Positions 36,109-45,303 of a stretch of 64,000 nt of DNA are shown here, piece by piece. Under the pieces are notes generated by a model. The model did not search any database. It worked only from the letters and a program-made list of their open reading frames with translations, and was not told the origin of the DNA. Source of the DNA: Caballeronia sordidicola (GTDB lineage: Bacteria; Pseudomonadota; Gammaproteobacteria; Burkholderiales; Burkholderiaceae); assembly GCF_001544455.2 (NCBI RefSeq), contig NZ_FCOC02000001.1, forward strand, positions 62,001 through 126,000, in the 5' to 3' direction. The translations under genes and the position numbers were made by a program. The first letter of the stretch is position 1, and the number at the start of each line of letters is the position of its first letter.

Positions 36109-37227
36109 TTACACGGTCGCGGCAATCCACGCAGCGATACCGGGCCAAGTCTCTTTCAGCGTACGCGAGCCCATGAACAGACCGATATGGCCGCCCGGCA
36201 CGAGTTTCTGCACGATGTGTTCGGCTGGCGTACCCAGATACTTCGTCGCATCTAACACCTGCTCCCGCGTCGTAATGTCGTCCGATTCTCCAGCGAGCAG
36301 GTAGACCGGACACGTGATCGCTTTCAGGCTCAGCGTGCGACCCAGCGCTACGAACGTACCTTTCGCCAGCCGGTTTTCCCTGAAAATCTGCCGGATGACC
36401 TGCAAATACCATCGCCCTGGAAGGTCGAGCGGATTCTCGTACCAGCTTTCGAACGCCTCTTCCTTCTTCAAGTACGCTGGATCATCAATGTGCTCATACA
36501 GATCGACATGTTCTGAGATGTAGTGCTGCTCCGGGTGCATGTTTTTCCACCCACGAAGCATAAAGCGGCCGCGCATCAGGCCGCCGCCAAGCTTGACCAG
36601 TTCCTCGTAAAACGATTCCGGATAGGTATGAGCCATCCGCTTGATGGGACCATCACCTGCATCGGTATCCACGGGCGAACCGGCCAAAACGAGACAGGCC
36701 ACTTTCTCCGGGAAGCGAGCGGCATACATCGCGGACATCCAGCCGCCCTGGCACAGGCCAACGAGATTCACCCTGCCGCCCACCTCGTCGACGCACACAT
36801 TGAGTTCGGCCAGATACTGGTCGATCTCCAGATCTTTCATGTCGTCGGTCGCGGACTTCCAGTCGGTCAGGTAGAGCCGCGAAATCCCGTTATTGCGCAG
36901 CGTCTCCATGAGGCTTTGACCGGGCTGATAATCGGCGATCATTGCGCGATGGCCAGCGTAAGGCGCATCCACAATGGTCGGCAGCCCCTGGGCACCCATA
37001 CTGGAGTAATCGCGTAGCACCATCGTTCGCAGATCCAATAGAGGCCGGTTGGCTGTTGCGAACGACGGTTGAAGGCCCGAGTGGAGCTTTTCTTCCTCGG
37101 CTAAAAACGCAAGGTTCCTCGCCGTCAATGCTGCGCCTGCTTCAAACATCGCGGAAGCAGCCACTATTGGCCAAAAGAAAGGCAACGCCGGAATCGATGT
37201 CTTTTTGCGTGGCGGATGACTCATCAA
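36109..37227 (-). CDS. PhaC/PHB-depolymerase-like alpha/beta hydrolase
   Basis: A 372-residue alpha/beta hydrolase. The nucleophile elbow is NLVGLCQGGW, a G-x-C-x-G-G box with cysteine as in polyhydroxyalkanoate synthases. The probable acid is in LLAGESDDIT and the histidine in VPGGHIGLFMGS. Length equals a class III PhaC (about 355-360) rather than the 590-residue class I enzyme, but no PhaE partner is visible. It could polymerise or depolymerise hydroxyacyl units, or act as an acyltransferase. It lies 155 bases downstream of mdcH on the same strand, so it may belong to the malonate operon. Confidence 0.8.
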   Translation of the reverse strand: MMSHPPRKKTSIPALPFFWPIVAASAMFEAGAALTARNLAFLAEEEKLHSGLQPSFATANRPLLDLRTMVLRDYSSMGAQGLPTIVDAPYAGHRAMIADYQPGQSLMETLRNNGISRLYLTDWKSATDDMKDLEIDQYLAELNVCVDEVGGRVNLVGLCQGGWMSAMYAARFPEKVACLVLAGSPVDTDAGDGPIKRMAHTYPESFYEELVKLGGGLMRGRFMLRGWKNMHPEQHYISEHVDLYEHIDDPAYLKKEEAFESWYENPLDLPGRWYLQVIRQIFRENRLAKGTFVALGRTLSLKAITCPVYLLAGESDDITTREQVLDATKYLGTPAEHIVQKLVPGGHIGLFMGSRTLKETWPGIAAWIAATV

Positions 37228-37382
37228 ACATCTCCATGCTGGAATTGCAATTTCGCCGCCGAATGCCCGGACTTTGACACCTCTCGGACCAAGTCAGGGC
37301 TGCATTCACTGTAAAAGGTTTTCTTTGCAATTAGCCTTCACCGTCATGTTTCTTGCGAGACTCGATCAAACCCGCGAGCCAG

Positions 37383-38303
37383 TCAGGTGCGGCCGGTCAG
37401 GTAAGCAATGGTCGCCATCGGAGTATCGGCAACGCTTCTAGCCTGCGCGTCATCGAATGATTCGTGAATGAGCCCGGTCAGCACGCTTCCCGGCGGAGAC
37501 TCGACAAAATAACGTGTTCCCCTCTCGTACAATATCGTCATAGAGTCGTGCCAGCGCACCGTGTGCGCAACATTGCCTGCAAGATCGCGAGCAATGTCTT
37601 GCGGGTCGCGCAAGACTCGCGCGCGTACATTGCCGACATAGGGGATCCGGGGTTGCATCAGAGTCACCCCCGCAAATGCCTCGCTCATCTTCGCGGCCAC
37701 GCCATTCATCAGCGCGCAGTGCGAAGGGACACTGACTGCCATCCTCTGTGCCTTTCTCGCCCCGGCGCGCTTTGCAGCCTCGATGGCGACCTCCAGCGCC
37801 TGGTCGCTACCTGCGAGCACGATTTGCCTCTCCGCGTTCAGATTGGCGACATACAGTGGCCGATCTTCGCGATGAAGTTCATTCACCAAACGGACCACAC
37901 GAGCTTCGTCAAGGCCGACGAGCGCGGCCATGCCAAAGCCATGGGGATAAGCGCTTTGCATCAACTCGGCGCGCAGCTTCATCAGCGAAAGCGCCGTCGA
38001 GAATGCCAATGCACCGCAGGCTACCGCAGCCGTGTAGGCGCCGCTGGACAAACCGGCAACGGCCTGCGCTTCTACCCCTTCTTCGTTCAGCGCCCTCGAT
38101 ACCGCGACCCCGGCAATGAGCGCTGACAGCTGCACCGCGACGGTGGAAGCGAGTGCCACTTCAGTGTCCAACCCGCGGGCGTCGAGCGCGAGGACATCGC
38201 TCGCCTCGTCAAGCGTGGCGGTCACGGTGCCATGCGCCGGCAAACGCGCCAGAAAGCCGGGGGTCTGCGCTCCCTGGCCTGGAAACAGAAATGCGATGTT
38301 CAT
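37383..38303 (-). CDS. mdcH: Malonate decarboxylase epsilon subunit (malonyl-CoA:ACP transacylase)
   Basis: A 306-residue malonyltransferase that charges the MdcC carrier with malonyl from malonyl-CoA to start or restart the decarboxylase cycle. The N-terminus has the FabD-like FLFPGQGAQTPG. The catalytic serine is Ser87 in AGLSSGAY, where FabD has GHSLG. The later histidine lies in SVPSHCALM. It follows the AEC transporter gene by about 66 bases on the same strand. Confidence 0.93.
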   Translation of the reverse strand: MNIAFLFPGQGAQTPGFLARLPAHGTVTATLDEASDVLALDARGLDTEVALASTVAVQLSALIAGVAVSRALNEEGVEAQAVAGLSSGAYTAAVACGALAFSTALSLMKLRAELMQSAYPHGFGMAALVGLDEARVVRLVNELHREDRPLYVANLNAERQIVLAGSDQALEVAIEAAKRAGARKAQRMAVSVPSHCALMNGVAAKMSEAFAGVTLMQPRIPYVGNVRARVLRDPQDIARDLAGNVAHTVRWHDSMTILYERGTRYFVESPPGSVLTGLIHESFDDAQARSVADTPMATIAYLTGRT

Positions 38304-38369
38304 GGTCTGTCCTTGACGATGCCATGTACCTGATGGCCGCGACCTGGCGCGGCACAGGATCGTGGCGTC

Positions 38370-39326
38370 TCACTTTGGCGCGAGCAACATGATGGCGACC
38401 GCCAGCGTGACTATTCCTGAAACCGACGAGATAATCAGGGTCGCGCCGGCAACCGGCGTCTTCGTTCCACTACTGGCGCCAAAAACCAAACCGAAGAAGC
38501 CCGCTGGAATGGCCGTGAGGAGTGCGGCTTGTGCCGCAATCGCCGGCGGAAGCCCTAGCAGTTTCGCGAGACCGAACACGAGCAGCGGTTGCAGTACGTT
38601 CTTGACGGTCGTGCCGAACACCACGTCACCGGTTATCTTGATCGTTTGTGCCGACAGCATCAGACCCGTCAGGAATAGACCAATGCCCGCGGTCGCGGCG
38701 GTGATCGGCCCCAGCGCCGTGGCAACGAGCGCTGGAAGATGAAACCCGATGAGTGCGACCACCAGACCGAGCATCGGTCCGACGAAAATCGGCTTTCGCA
38801 CCGAGTGTCCGAGCGCGATGAGAAACTGGCGGCTGGCGGACACCGAATGACCGGTGTCCGCCTTGCGGGCCTTGTCGAGTTCGAGAAGCGCCAGGGTCAT
38901 CGGCGAGATGGTGACTGAACCTACCGCGATTGCAATGGCCACGGAAAGTGCGGCCTGCGGGCCGAAGATAGGTAGCAGCAAAGGAAGCCCAATCGACGCG
39001 AAGTTGGGAAACGCGATAGTGAGCGTCTCGACTGCCGCGTCGCCCAGCGACAGGCCGAAGAACTTGCGCTGCGTCCAGCCGACGACCGCGTAGGTGATGA
39101 CGAGACCCAATGCAAGCACCAGAGCAAGCGGTCCGTTCTGGAAAATCACCGTTTGCGGCGTCTTCGCGATCGATACGAATAGCGTGAGCGGCAGCGCAAA
39201 CTGCATCAGAAGAACATTCAGGCTCGAAACGTTCTGGTTGTCGACCAGCTTGCGTTTGCCGGCAAAATATCCTAATGCCAATACTAGAAATACCGGCAAC
39301 AATGCCGTGACGATAAGGTTGAGCAC
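38370..39326 (-). CDS. AEC-family transporter, probable malonate carrier
   Basis: A 318-residue inner-membrane protein with about ten hydrophobic helices in two five-helix halves, typical of the auxin-efflux-carrier family. Family members in malonate operons (MdcF, for example in Klebsiella) are proposed malonate importers. It sits between mdcE and mdcH in the same direction, which supports that role. Other Burkholderiales and Acinetobacter use the unrelated MdcLM pair instead, which is absent here. A GTG or ATG start near 39326 has no strong ribosome site, so the exact start is uncertain. Confidence 0.85.
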   Translation of the reverse strand: MLNLIVTALLPVFLVLALGYFAGKRKLVDNQNVSSLNVLLMQFALPLTLFVSIAKTPQTVIFQNGPLALVLALGLVITYAVVGWTQRKFFGLSLGDAAVETLTIAFPNFASIGLPLLLPIFGPQAALSVAIAIAVGSVTISPMTLALLELDKARKADTGHSVSASRQFLIALGHSVRKPIFVGPMLGLVVALIGFHLPALVATALGPITAATAGIGLFLTGLMLSAQTIKITGDVVFGTTVKNVLQPLLVFGLAKLLGLPPAIAAQAALLTAIPAGFFGLVFGASSGTKTPVAGATLIISSVSGIVTLAVAIMLLAPK

Positions 39327-39518
39327 GTGATTTCCGTTGGTTTGACATTGTCAGGACCGCGCCGCGCCTGCGCATGCAATTCTCGCTGCGGTCCATCGGA
39401 CTTTCGGTTCTTTCGTGTGGACTTTTTTGTCCCGGTCATCACAAAGGGCAGGAGCGGCCTGCAGCCCCCAAGAGGATCCTCGGCGTGCTTCCTGCCCTTG
39501 CTGACGCGGACGTCCTCG

Positions 39519-40367
39519 CTACCACTGTTCAGCGATACGCTTTCGCACTTCGATGGAAGCCGCACGCGCCGTCTGCGCCTCCTTTGAGCGGTAACGCGCA
39601 GACAGATCGCGCGTGCTCTCGGCCAGCACTGACTCGATCGTATTGGTCAGAACCTGTCTTACTGTGGCCAACGCCGCAGCGTCCGGAGCATCAGCGTCGA
39701 CGTTTTCGATCAGGCGATCGAGCAGCCCGAGCTTGTGATAATTGCGTATGTCGTAGGACATCGGCGGGATGCGTTCTCCCAGCTTCACGAGCTCCTCCAC
39801 GCTACGGCGCGTGATGCGGGCCGCCGCCGCCTGCCCCATCGCATGAACCAGCACGTCCGGCGCGTCGAGAGCAATGATGCGGTTGGCCTGATAGCCGTGA
39901 GCGAGAAAGGCGCCCGACATGGCGTGCCCCACGATGAGCGCAATGACCGGGTGGCCCGCCATGCGCGCGTCTGCATAGGCATTGGCGGCTGCAGCGCAGG
40001 CGATGTGAATGCCCATCAGTTCTTCGCGACGTCCGTAGGCCTGACCGACCACGTCGACGATCGCAATGATCGGAATATGCTCGCCGCTCCCGGCTGCCTG
40101 TGCTTCATCGATCGTCTCGCGTACTTGCCGGGCAAGCGCCCAGCCTTGCTCGAGGCCCACTTCGCCGTGGCGCGCGCGGGGAAAACGATTGTGCGGATCA
40201 GGCACGACCGCGATGAAGCGCGCGTTGTGCTTGCACAGCGTGGCGTCCGCTACCAATATGGATTGCGCCACGCCGGGGCGTTTCGGAGCCTGTTCGGTCA
40301 ACCCGTCGAACCATGTTCGCCCACGGCTGACGGCAGACGCATCCTGCATCGGCACTTCGTTGCTCAT
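39519..40367 (-). CDS. mdcE: Malonate decarboxylase gamma subunit
   Basis: A 282-residue crotonase-fold carboxyltransferase-like subunit that forms, with MdcD, the malonyl-S-ACP decarboxylase. The segment IPIIAIVDVVGQAYGRREEL and the later GHAMSGAFLAHGYQ match the family's oxyanion loops. ATG at 40367 overlaps the mdcD stop as ATGA and has GGAG upstream, so translation is coupled. The next gene expected in this operon type, mdcG, does not follow; a 192-base gap leads to the transporter. Confidence 0.93.
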   Translation of the reverse strand: MSNEVPMQDASAVSRGRTWFDGLTEQAPKRPGVAQSILVADATLCKHNARFIAVVPDPHNRFPRARHGEVGLEQGWALARQVRETIDEAQAAGSGEHIPIIAIVDVVGQAYGRREELMGIHIACAAAANAYADARMAGHPVIALIVGHAMSGAFLAHGYQANRIIALDAPDVLVHAMGQAAAARITRRSVEELVKLGERIPPMSYDIRNYHKLGLLDRLIENVDADAPDAAALATVRQVLTNTIESVLAESTRDLSARYRSKEAQTARAASIEVRKRIAEQW

Positions 40368-41227
40368 TTCGAATCTCCGTTGCCCCAAAGCGTCGCCAGT
40401 TGCGCGCCCGTGAGTTGAGTGCCGGTATCGACGTTCTTGATACGCGGCAGATAAGTGTCGATATCTTCACTGCGGTATTTGCCGGGGACGCCGCACTGAA
40501 AAGCCTTGCGAACGTGATTCGCGATCTGCGTCGCGTCGTCTTCCACGAGCATGTCGACCATTCCTACTCGCGAACGTTGCTCGCCTCCGATCAGACTCCA
40601 TATGAGCGCCTTGTCGGCAGCATCGATTTCAGCGATACCGGCTTCCTGCTCTATCACCTCGGGACCGTTCATGCCGACGCGGGCCTGGCGCGTTACGATC
40701 AGGTAGCTGCAAAGCGCCGCCGCGAGCGACATACCGCCGAAGCAACCCACCATGCCCGCGACGACCCCCACGACAGGCACGTGGGCACGCAACGCGATGA
40801 TGGCCGAGTGAATCTCCGCGATCGCGGCAAGGCCAAGGTTCGCTTCCTGCAAGCGAACACCGCCGGTTTCGAGTAGCAAGACGGCGCGCGTTGGAATGCC
40901 GCTCTGGTTGTCGACGAGCGCCCGCTCGAGCGCGCCGGCTATCTTCGCGCCCGACACTTCGCCCATGCTGCCGCCTTGAAAAGCGCTCTCTAAAGCAGCG
41001 ACAACAGCCGGGGCGCCGTCAATCGTTCCCCGACCGATCACGACTCCGTCGTCGGCTTCCGCCACGATGCCCTGCATGGGAAGCCACGGTGACTTCAGCC
41101 GGTCGAATGGGCCCACGATCTCGCGAAACGAACCGGCATCGAGCACGGCAACTGTACGTTCGCGCGCATTGAGTTCGATAAAGCTTTTGCGAGCCAGGAA
41201 GTGTTTCCAATCCGTTGGTGCGTTCAT
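40364..41227 (-). CDS. mdcD: Malonate decarboxylase beta subunit
   Basis: A 287-residue partner of MdcE; together they decarboxylate malonyl-S-ACP to acetyl-S-ACP without biotin. Recognisable are LLLETGGVRLQEANLGLAAI and VGVVAGMVGCFGGMSLAAAL, the glycine-rich oxyanion hole. Its start overlaps the mdcC stop and its stop overlaps the mdcE start, both as ATGA, showing tight translational coupling. Confidence 0.94.
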   Translation of the reverse strand: MNAPTDWKHFLARKSFIELNARERTVAVLDAGSFREIVGPFDRLKSPWLPMQGIVAEADDGVVIGRGTIDGAPAVVAALESAFQGGSMGEVSGAKIAGALERALVDNQSGIPTRAVLLLETGGVRLQEANLGLAAIAEIHSAIIALRAHVPVVGVVAGMVGCFGGMSLAAALCSYLIVTRQARVGMNGPEVIEQEAGIAEIDAADKALIWSLIGGEQRSRVGMVDMLVEDDATQIANHVRKAFQCGVPGKYRSEDIDTYLPRIKNVDTGTQLTGAQLATLWGNGDSK

Positions 41228-41517
41228 TGTCCGAGTTCCTCAACGGCTTGTTCAAGCCGCAATAGCACGACGCCAGGTGTCGCGCCGAAATCGTTGACCT
41301 CGATGGCCACGCAAGCGTCAAAGCGAGAAAAAAACCGATCGACCACCGCTTTCCATACCGATCCGAATCCATCTACGCTGGTGTTGATCACGATCTTCGC
41401 GACCTTGCCTTCCAACGGCTCGATAAGGACTTCAAGATCTCCCGATCCCACCACACCCACATGGACACGGCGGTTCACTATTCTCGATGCCGGGTATTCG
41501 TAGTTGAGTACTTCCAT
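41224..41517 (-). CDS. mdcC: Malonate decarboxylase acyl-carrier protein (delta subunit)
   Basis: A 97-residue carrier protein that holds the acyl group through 2'-(5''-phosphoribosyl)-3'-dephospho-CoA. The attachment serine is Ser25 in VGSGDLEVL. Length and sequence fit MdcC closely. It needs MdcB to make the prosthetic-group precursor and MdcG to attach it; mdcB is directly upstream but mdcG is not seen in this locus. Confidence 0.94.
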   Translation of the reverse strand: MEVLNYEYPASRIVNRRVHVGVVGSGDLEVLIEPLEGKVAKIVINTSVDGFGSVWKAVVDRFFSRFDACVAIEVNDFGATPGVVLLRLEQAVEELGQ

Positions 41518-41529
41518 TACCTGTTCCCC

Positions 41530-42486
41530 TTAAGATGGCGATATCGACAATGAGCCGTCTCGCTCGATGCGGTCCAAAAAAAGTGTGGCGGCGAGCAGGT
41601 CGGCCGCTCCACCGGGAGATGCGTTACAGGCAACCAATGCGCAATCGAGACGGTGGAGATGAACCCTTCCCGTCAGCGTGCCCGTGCCTCCGGCAGCAAG
41701 CGCCTCGGCGGCGCCGCGCTTGGCGATGGACAGCGCTTCGTAGCCGCCTCGATGCAACAGGCAGGTATCGTCAAGCGACGACATGATCGCCAGCAGCGCG
41801 TCAAGCCTTGCCGCATCCTCGTCGTCGCCACTCGAACGTGACTGCCTTAGCATCGGAAGAGCAAGTGACACGACGTGTGGAAAGCCGTCTGCCGCCTCAC
41901 CACGCGCCCCGCGAACGCCATATCGGCGCTTGACGCGCAAGCCGTTGGACAAAGAGAGCGTTGCAAACGGATCGCGATGGCGCGAAATGTCTGCCGCGAT
42001 CGCCGCCACCTCGAGGGGGCAGCACGTGCGTTCGCGGGCCGCGGCTGCCACCAGCAAGCCGAGCACCCAGACCGCGCCTCGGTGAGTATTGCTGCCATGC
42101 GTGACGGCGAGCATTGCGTTTTCTGTTTCCCGGCCAATTCGACCCAGCGTTTCGCGCAACACCTGGGTGGGGCCGTCAGCGGCCGCCGCCGTCGCCATCG
42201 CTGCAAACCCAGGGTGCAACGAACGGGCCGAGCGCACCATCAGTGCGAGGTCGAGATCCGCATGGGCACCGTTCCCCCTGCGGTCCACCAAAGCCGGTTT
42301 GGGTGTCAGCTCTGCTTCATCGATCAGTGCTCGCACCGCGGTGCGGGCGAGATAGTCCGACGCATCGCTGCGGGTCTTCGACGGCATGGCCTCAGGCAAA
42401 AGGCAACTTGCTCGCGCGGTGCCGGAAAGAGCAGGTCGCCCGGTTTCGAAGGCAAAGCACCTGGCGTGTTGCGTCGCGAACTCCAT
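41530..42486 (-). CDS. mdcB: Triphosphoribosyl-dephospho-CoA synthase
   Basis: A 318-residue CitG/MdcB-type enzyme that joins ATP-derived ribose triphosphate to dephospho-CoA, making the precursor of the MdcC prosthetic group. Characteristic motifs are [36 protein letters not shown] and [12 protein letters not shown]. It starts five bases after mdcA and ends 12 bases before mdcC on the minus strand. Confidence 0.93.
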   Translation of the reverse strand: MEFATQHARCFAFETGRPALSGTARASCLLPEAMPSKTRSDASDYLARTAVRALIDEAELTPKPALVDRRGNGAHADLDLALMVRSARSLHPGFAAMATAAAADGPTQVLRETLGRIGRETENAMLAVTHGSNTHRGAVWVLGLLVAAAARERTCCPLEVAAIAADISRHRDPFATLSLSNGLRVKRRYGVRGARGEAADGFPHVVSLALPMLRQSRSSGDDEDAARLDALLAIMSSLDDTCLLHRGGYEALSIAKRGAAEALAAGGTGTLTGRVHLHRLDCALVACNASPGGAADLLAATLFLDRIERDGSLSISPS

Positions 42487-42490
42487 CGGC

Positions 42491-44149
42491 TCACCAGCTA
42501 CGGAATTTCGACGGCGGCTCGTACAGTCCGCCGGACCATGCGACCAGATCGTCGATGCTTCTTGCCGCCAGCAGCGAGCGCTTGGCGTCGGTCCGTTTCA
42601 CGCCGAGATCTTCGGGGTAGGCAACCACGCCGCGCTCACGCAACCGAGCCGTGCGTTTCGGATCCGCCTGGCGCCCTATGTCGGTGACACCCGCGACGGC
42701 TGCCAGTGCAGCCTTTCTTTCTTCCCCTTCAACCTTGTACAAATAGGCAATGCCTTCCTCGGTGACGACGTGGGTGACGTCGTCACCGTAGATCATCACC
42801 GGCGCGACCGCCATTCCACTATGCTTGCCGACCTCAATTGCATCTAGCCGTTCGACGAATGACGGAACCCCGCCCTCCCTGAACGTCTCTACGGTCTGAA
42901 CGACCAGTTTGCGACCCCTGACAATAGGCGCCTTTGAGGTGATCATCTCAAGCCACGGCGTGCTGCTATGCCGCCTGCCATGCGGGTCATGCCCCATGTT
43001 CGGCGCTCCGCCAAACCCGGCCAGCCGGCCGAGGGTGACGGTCGATGAGTTGGCGTCCGAATCCATTTGCAAGGTCGATCCGATGAAAAGATCCACACCA
43101 TATTGGCCGGCCAGTTGGCACAGCACGCGATTCGAGCGCAGGCTGCCGTCGTGACCGACGAAGTAGACGTCGGATCGGGCACGGATGTACTCCTCCATGC
43201 CGACCTCGCTGCCGAACGAATGAACGCTCTGCACCCATCCGCTCTCGATCGCGGGGATCAACGTCGGATGGGGATTGAGCGCCCAATTCCGGCAGATCTT
43301 GCCTTTGAGGCCGAGTGACTCGCCGTAGGTGGGCAAGAGCAGTTCGATTGCAGCCGTGTCGAAGCCGATGCCGTGATTGAGCGCGGTCACGCTATGGCGC
43401 TCGTAAATGCCGCGAATCACCATCATGGCCATCAGGATCTGCAACTCGGTGATATGTCGCGGATCGCGTGTGAACAGCGGCTCGATCGCAAACGGGCGGT
43501 CTGCCTCGACGATAAAATCCACCCACGACGACGGAATGTCCACGCGCGGCAGCACGTCGACGATTTCATTGACCTGCGCAATGACGACTCCGTGCCGGAA
43601 AGCGGCTGCCTCGACGATCGTCGGCGTGTCCTCGGTATTGGGGCCTGTGTACAGGTTGCCTTCGCGATCGGCCTGAACGGCGCAGACCAGCGCAACATCC
43701 GGCGTCAGGTCAATGAACATGCGTGCATACAGCTCGATGTACGTGTAGATGGCGCCGACTTCCAGCTTGCCGTCCTCGAGCAGTTGGGCAACCCGCAGAC
43801 TCTGCGGTCCGGCAAAGGAGAAGTCGAGCTTGCGGGCGATGCCTGTCTCGAAGATATCCAGATGTTCAGGTCGACTGATGGTCGAAATTAGCAGGTGCAC
43901 GTCGTGAATCACCGCCGGATCGACCTTTGCCAGGGAACGTGAGAGGAAGTCCGCTTGTTTCTGATTGTCGCCTTCCAGAGCGACGCGGTCGCCCGGTTTG
44001 ATGATCGCCTGAAGAGCATCAACCAGACGCGCAGAGTTGAGAATCTTGCCGCTGCTGAAGGGCCGCGCGGCTTTCAATCTCTCTTGTTTGGCATCGCTGC
44101 GTTGAAACCAAGAGCGCGGAAGTCCAGCTACGTCGGTGCTGTCCGTCAT
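42491..44149 (-). CDS. mdcA: Malonate decarboxylase alpha subunit (acetyl-S-ACP:malonate ACP transferase)
   Basis: A 552-residue CoA-transferase-like subunit that exchanges acetyl for malonate on the carrier protein. The second half shows [20 protein letters not shown], then [20 protein letters not shown] and [14 protein letters not shown], all conserved in MdcA. It is the first gene of the operon mdcA-B-C-D-E, with a GTATAC-centred palindrome about 160 bases upstream as a possible control site. Confidence 0.95.
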   Translation of the reverse strand: MTDSTDVAGLPRSWFQRSDAKQERLKAARPFSSGKILNSARLVDALQAIIKPGDRVALEGDNQKQADFLSRSLAKVDPAVIHDVHLLISTISRPEHLDIFETGIARKLDFSFAGPQSLRVAQLLEDGKLEVGAIYTYIELYARMFIDLTPDVALVCAVQADREGNLYTGPNTEDTPTIVEAAAFRHGVVIAQVNEIVDVLPRVDIPSSWVDFIVEADRPFAIEPLFTRDPRHITELQILMAMMVIRGIYERHSVTALNHGIGFDTAAIELLLPTYGESLGLKGKICRNWALNPHPTLIPAIESGWVQSVHSFGSEVGMEEYIRARSDVYFVGHDGSLRSNRVLCQLAGQYGVDLFIGSTLQMDSDANSSTVTLGRLAGFGGAPNMGHDPHGRRHSSTPWLEMITSKAPIVRGRKLVVQTVETFREGGVPSFVERLDAIEVGKHSGMAVAPVMIYGDDVTHVVTEEGIAYLYKVEGEERKAALAAVAGVTDIGRQADPKRTARLRERGVVAYPEDLGVKRTDAKRSLLAARSIDDLVAWSGGLYEPPSKFRSW

Positions 44150-44310
44150 TGTTTATCCTCAATCAAAAGGCTGATTTGTTCACTTTCGAGATTTAGACCA
44201 CTCCCTACCGCATCGGTCCTCTGATTACAGCTACGAGCGTTGCCCGGTCGCAGACTCACCCCTGGAAATCGCCTGTGACCATCACTAAGAATCAACCATG
44301 AAGCATGTAT

Positions 44311-44326
44311 TTAACGTATACGCTAA
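44311..44326. promoter_or_regulatory. GTATAC-centred palindrome upstream of mdcA, candidate GntR-type operator
   Basis: TTAACGTATACGCTAA is palindromic except for one base pair. Acinetobacter MdcY, a GntR-family malonate regulator, is reported to bind a GTATAC-centred palindrome. The site lies about 160 bases upstream of mdcA. No GntR or LysR gene adjoins the operon, so the regulator would be encoded elsewhere. Confidence 0.5.
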
Positions 44327-45051
44327 AGTAATCTAGACCTCGGTCTTTGATCTCTATCAACTTCCGGTTTATCCGAGAGGAACGCCGCAAGTTCGCGGTT
44401 TCCAAGCGGCGGCTAGGACAAGATAGCCAGGAGTCAGGGCGCAAAGTCTCGTGAGTCGCCCGCGCGCAGCGAAGGCGGTCTTGTCGCAGTAAACCGATCT
44501 GCTATGGTGATCGGTCCTGAAACGAACGATGTCACGAATGATCGAGGCGCCGAATGGCACCGTGAACAAGGCGCTCAACGACTGCATTACCGCTTGATGT
44601 AATGCTGCCGTGCGTGCGTTGGCACGTGGTGTATCCGTTGAGTCGGCGTCATCTGGAAGAAATAATGTGTGAACGGCAGTGTCAGTCGATCACTCGACAG
44701 CGCACGGCTGGACTATCCAGTTACTGCCTGCGCTCGGCAAGGTATTCGGACCGGGCAATAAAAAGGTCAGTCGAAGTTGGCAAATGAATAAGACCTACAT
44801 TAACGTCAAAGGTGAACGGGGCGTTGTCACGTTAAAAGCGTTAGCCTCAAAGTACTTCGACATACTAACTTTTATCAAAAGCTGAACGGATTTCAGGAGA
44901 CCTGGTTCAATCCTAGCGGCTTGCATTAACGACGCCGTTACAGCATAAAAAATTCTGTTGCTGTAGGCCGCCTGTCTGAGTCGGTCCATTGACGTCCACA
45001 TATCGGTCAAGCGAGCTATACGTCGCCCCCCCAAAGCGCTCCCCTGTCACT

Positions 45052-45104
45052 GACTGACGGTATCACGAATGGCAAAACACCCGCAAACATCGATACCGTC
45101 AGTC
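45052..45104. repeat. 13-base perfect inverted repeat
   Basis: GACTGACGGTATC at 45052-45064 and GATACCGTCAGTC at 45092-45104 are exact reverse complements around a 27-base loop. The repeat lies about 200 bases beyond the end of jetD, at the likely island edge. No T-run follows. Confidence 0.65.
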
Positions 45105-45303
45105 GGTACCGTCGAAGTCGTGAATTGAGTGCGTCCCAGCAATTTCCACTAACTTGGGAAAGCAGTAATCACGGAACTGGCCGGTGCTGAACGGCTAGCA
45201 TGCCAGTCACAAGGTTACATCGACTCTTGCTGCAGGGGCTGCGATCCATGGTGAGCGAAGTCTGGCGACACACTACTGTTCCGATGTCGTGACATTATCG
45301 CGC

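Larger units (their letters stand above)
44150..45303. other. Gene-free region between the malonate operon and the defence island
   Basis: About 1,150 bases of lower GC. The part next to mdcA should hold its promoter and the operator at 44311. The middle has only short frames that match nothing known and a small inverted repeat GCATTAC/GTAATGC at 44584-44605. A long inverted repeat lies at 45052-45104. The region is a likely boundary of the inserted defence island. Confidence 0.45.

Noticed and set aside
37300-37390. Short minus-strand frame ending WLAGLIESRKKHDGEG just after mdcH
   Set aside because: About 20 codons after a stop in its own frame, without ribosome site or known match; too short to support.
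44904-44913. GGTTCAATCC resembling a tRNA T-loop at the island edge
   Set aside because: The flanking five-base arms do not pair and no acceptor or anticodon stems were found.
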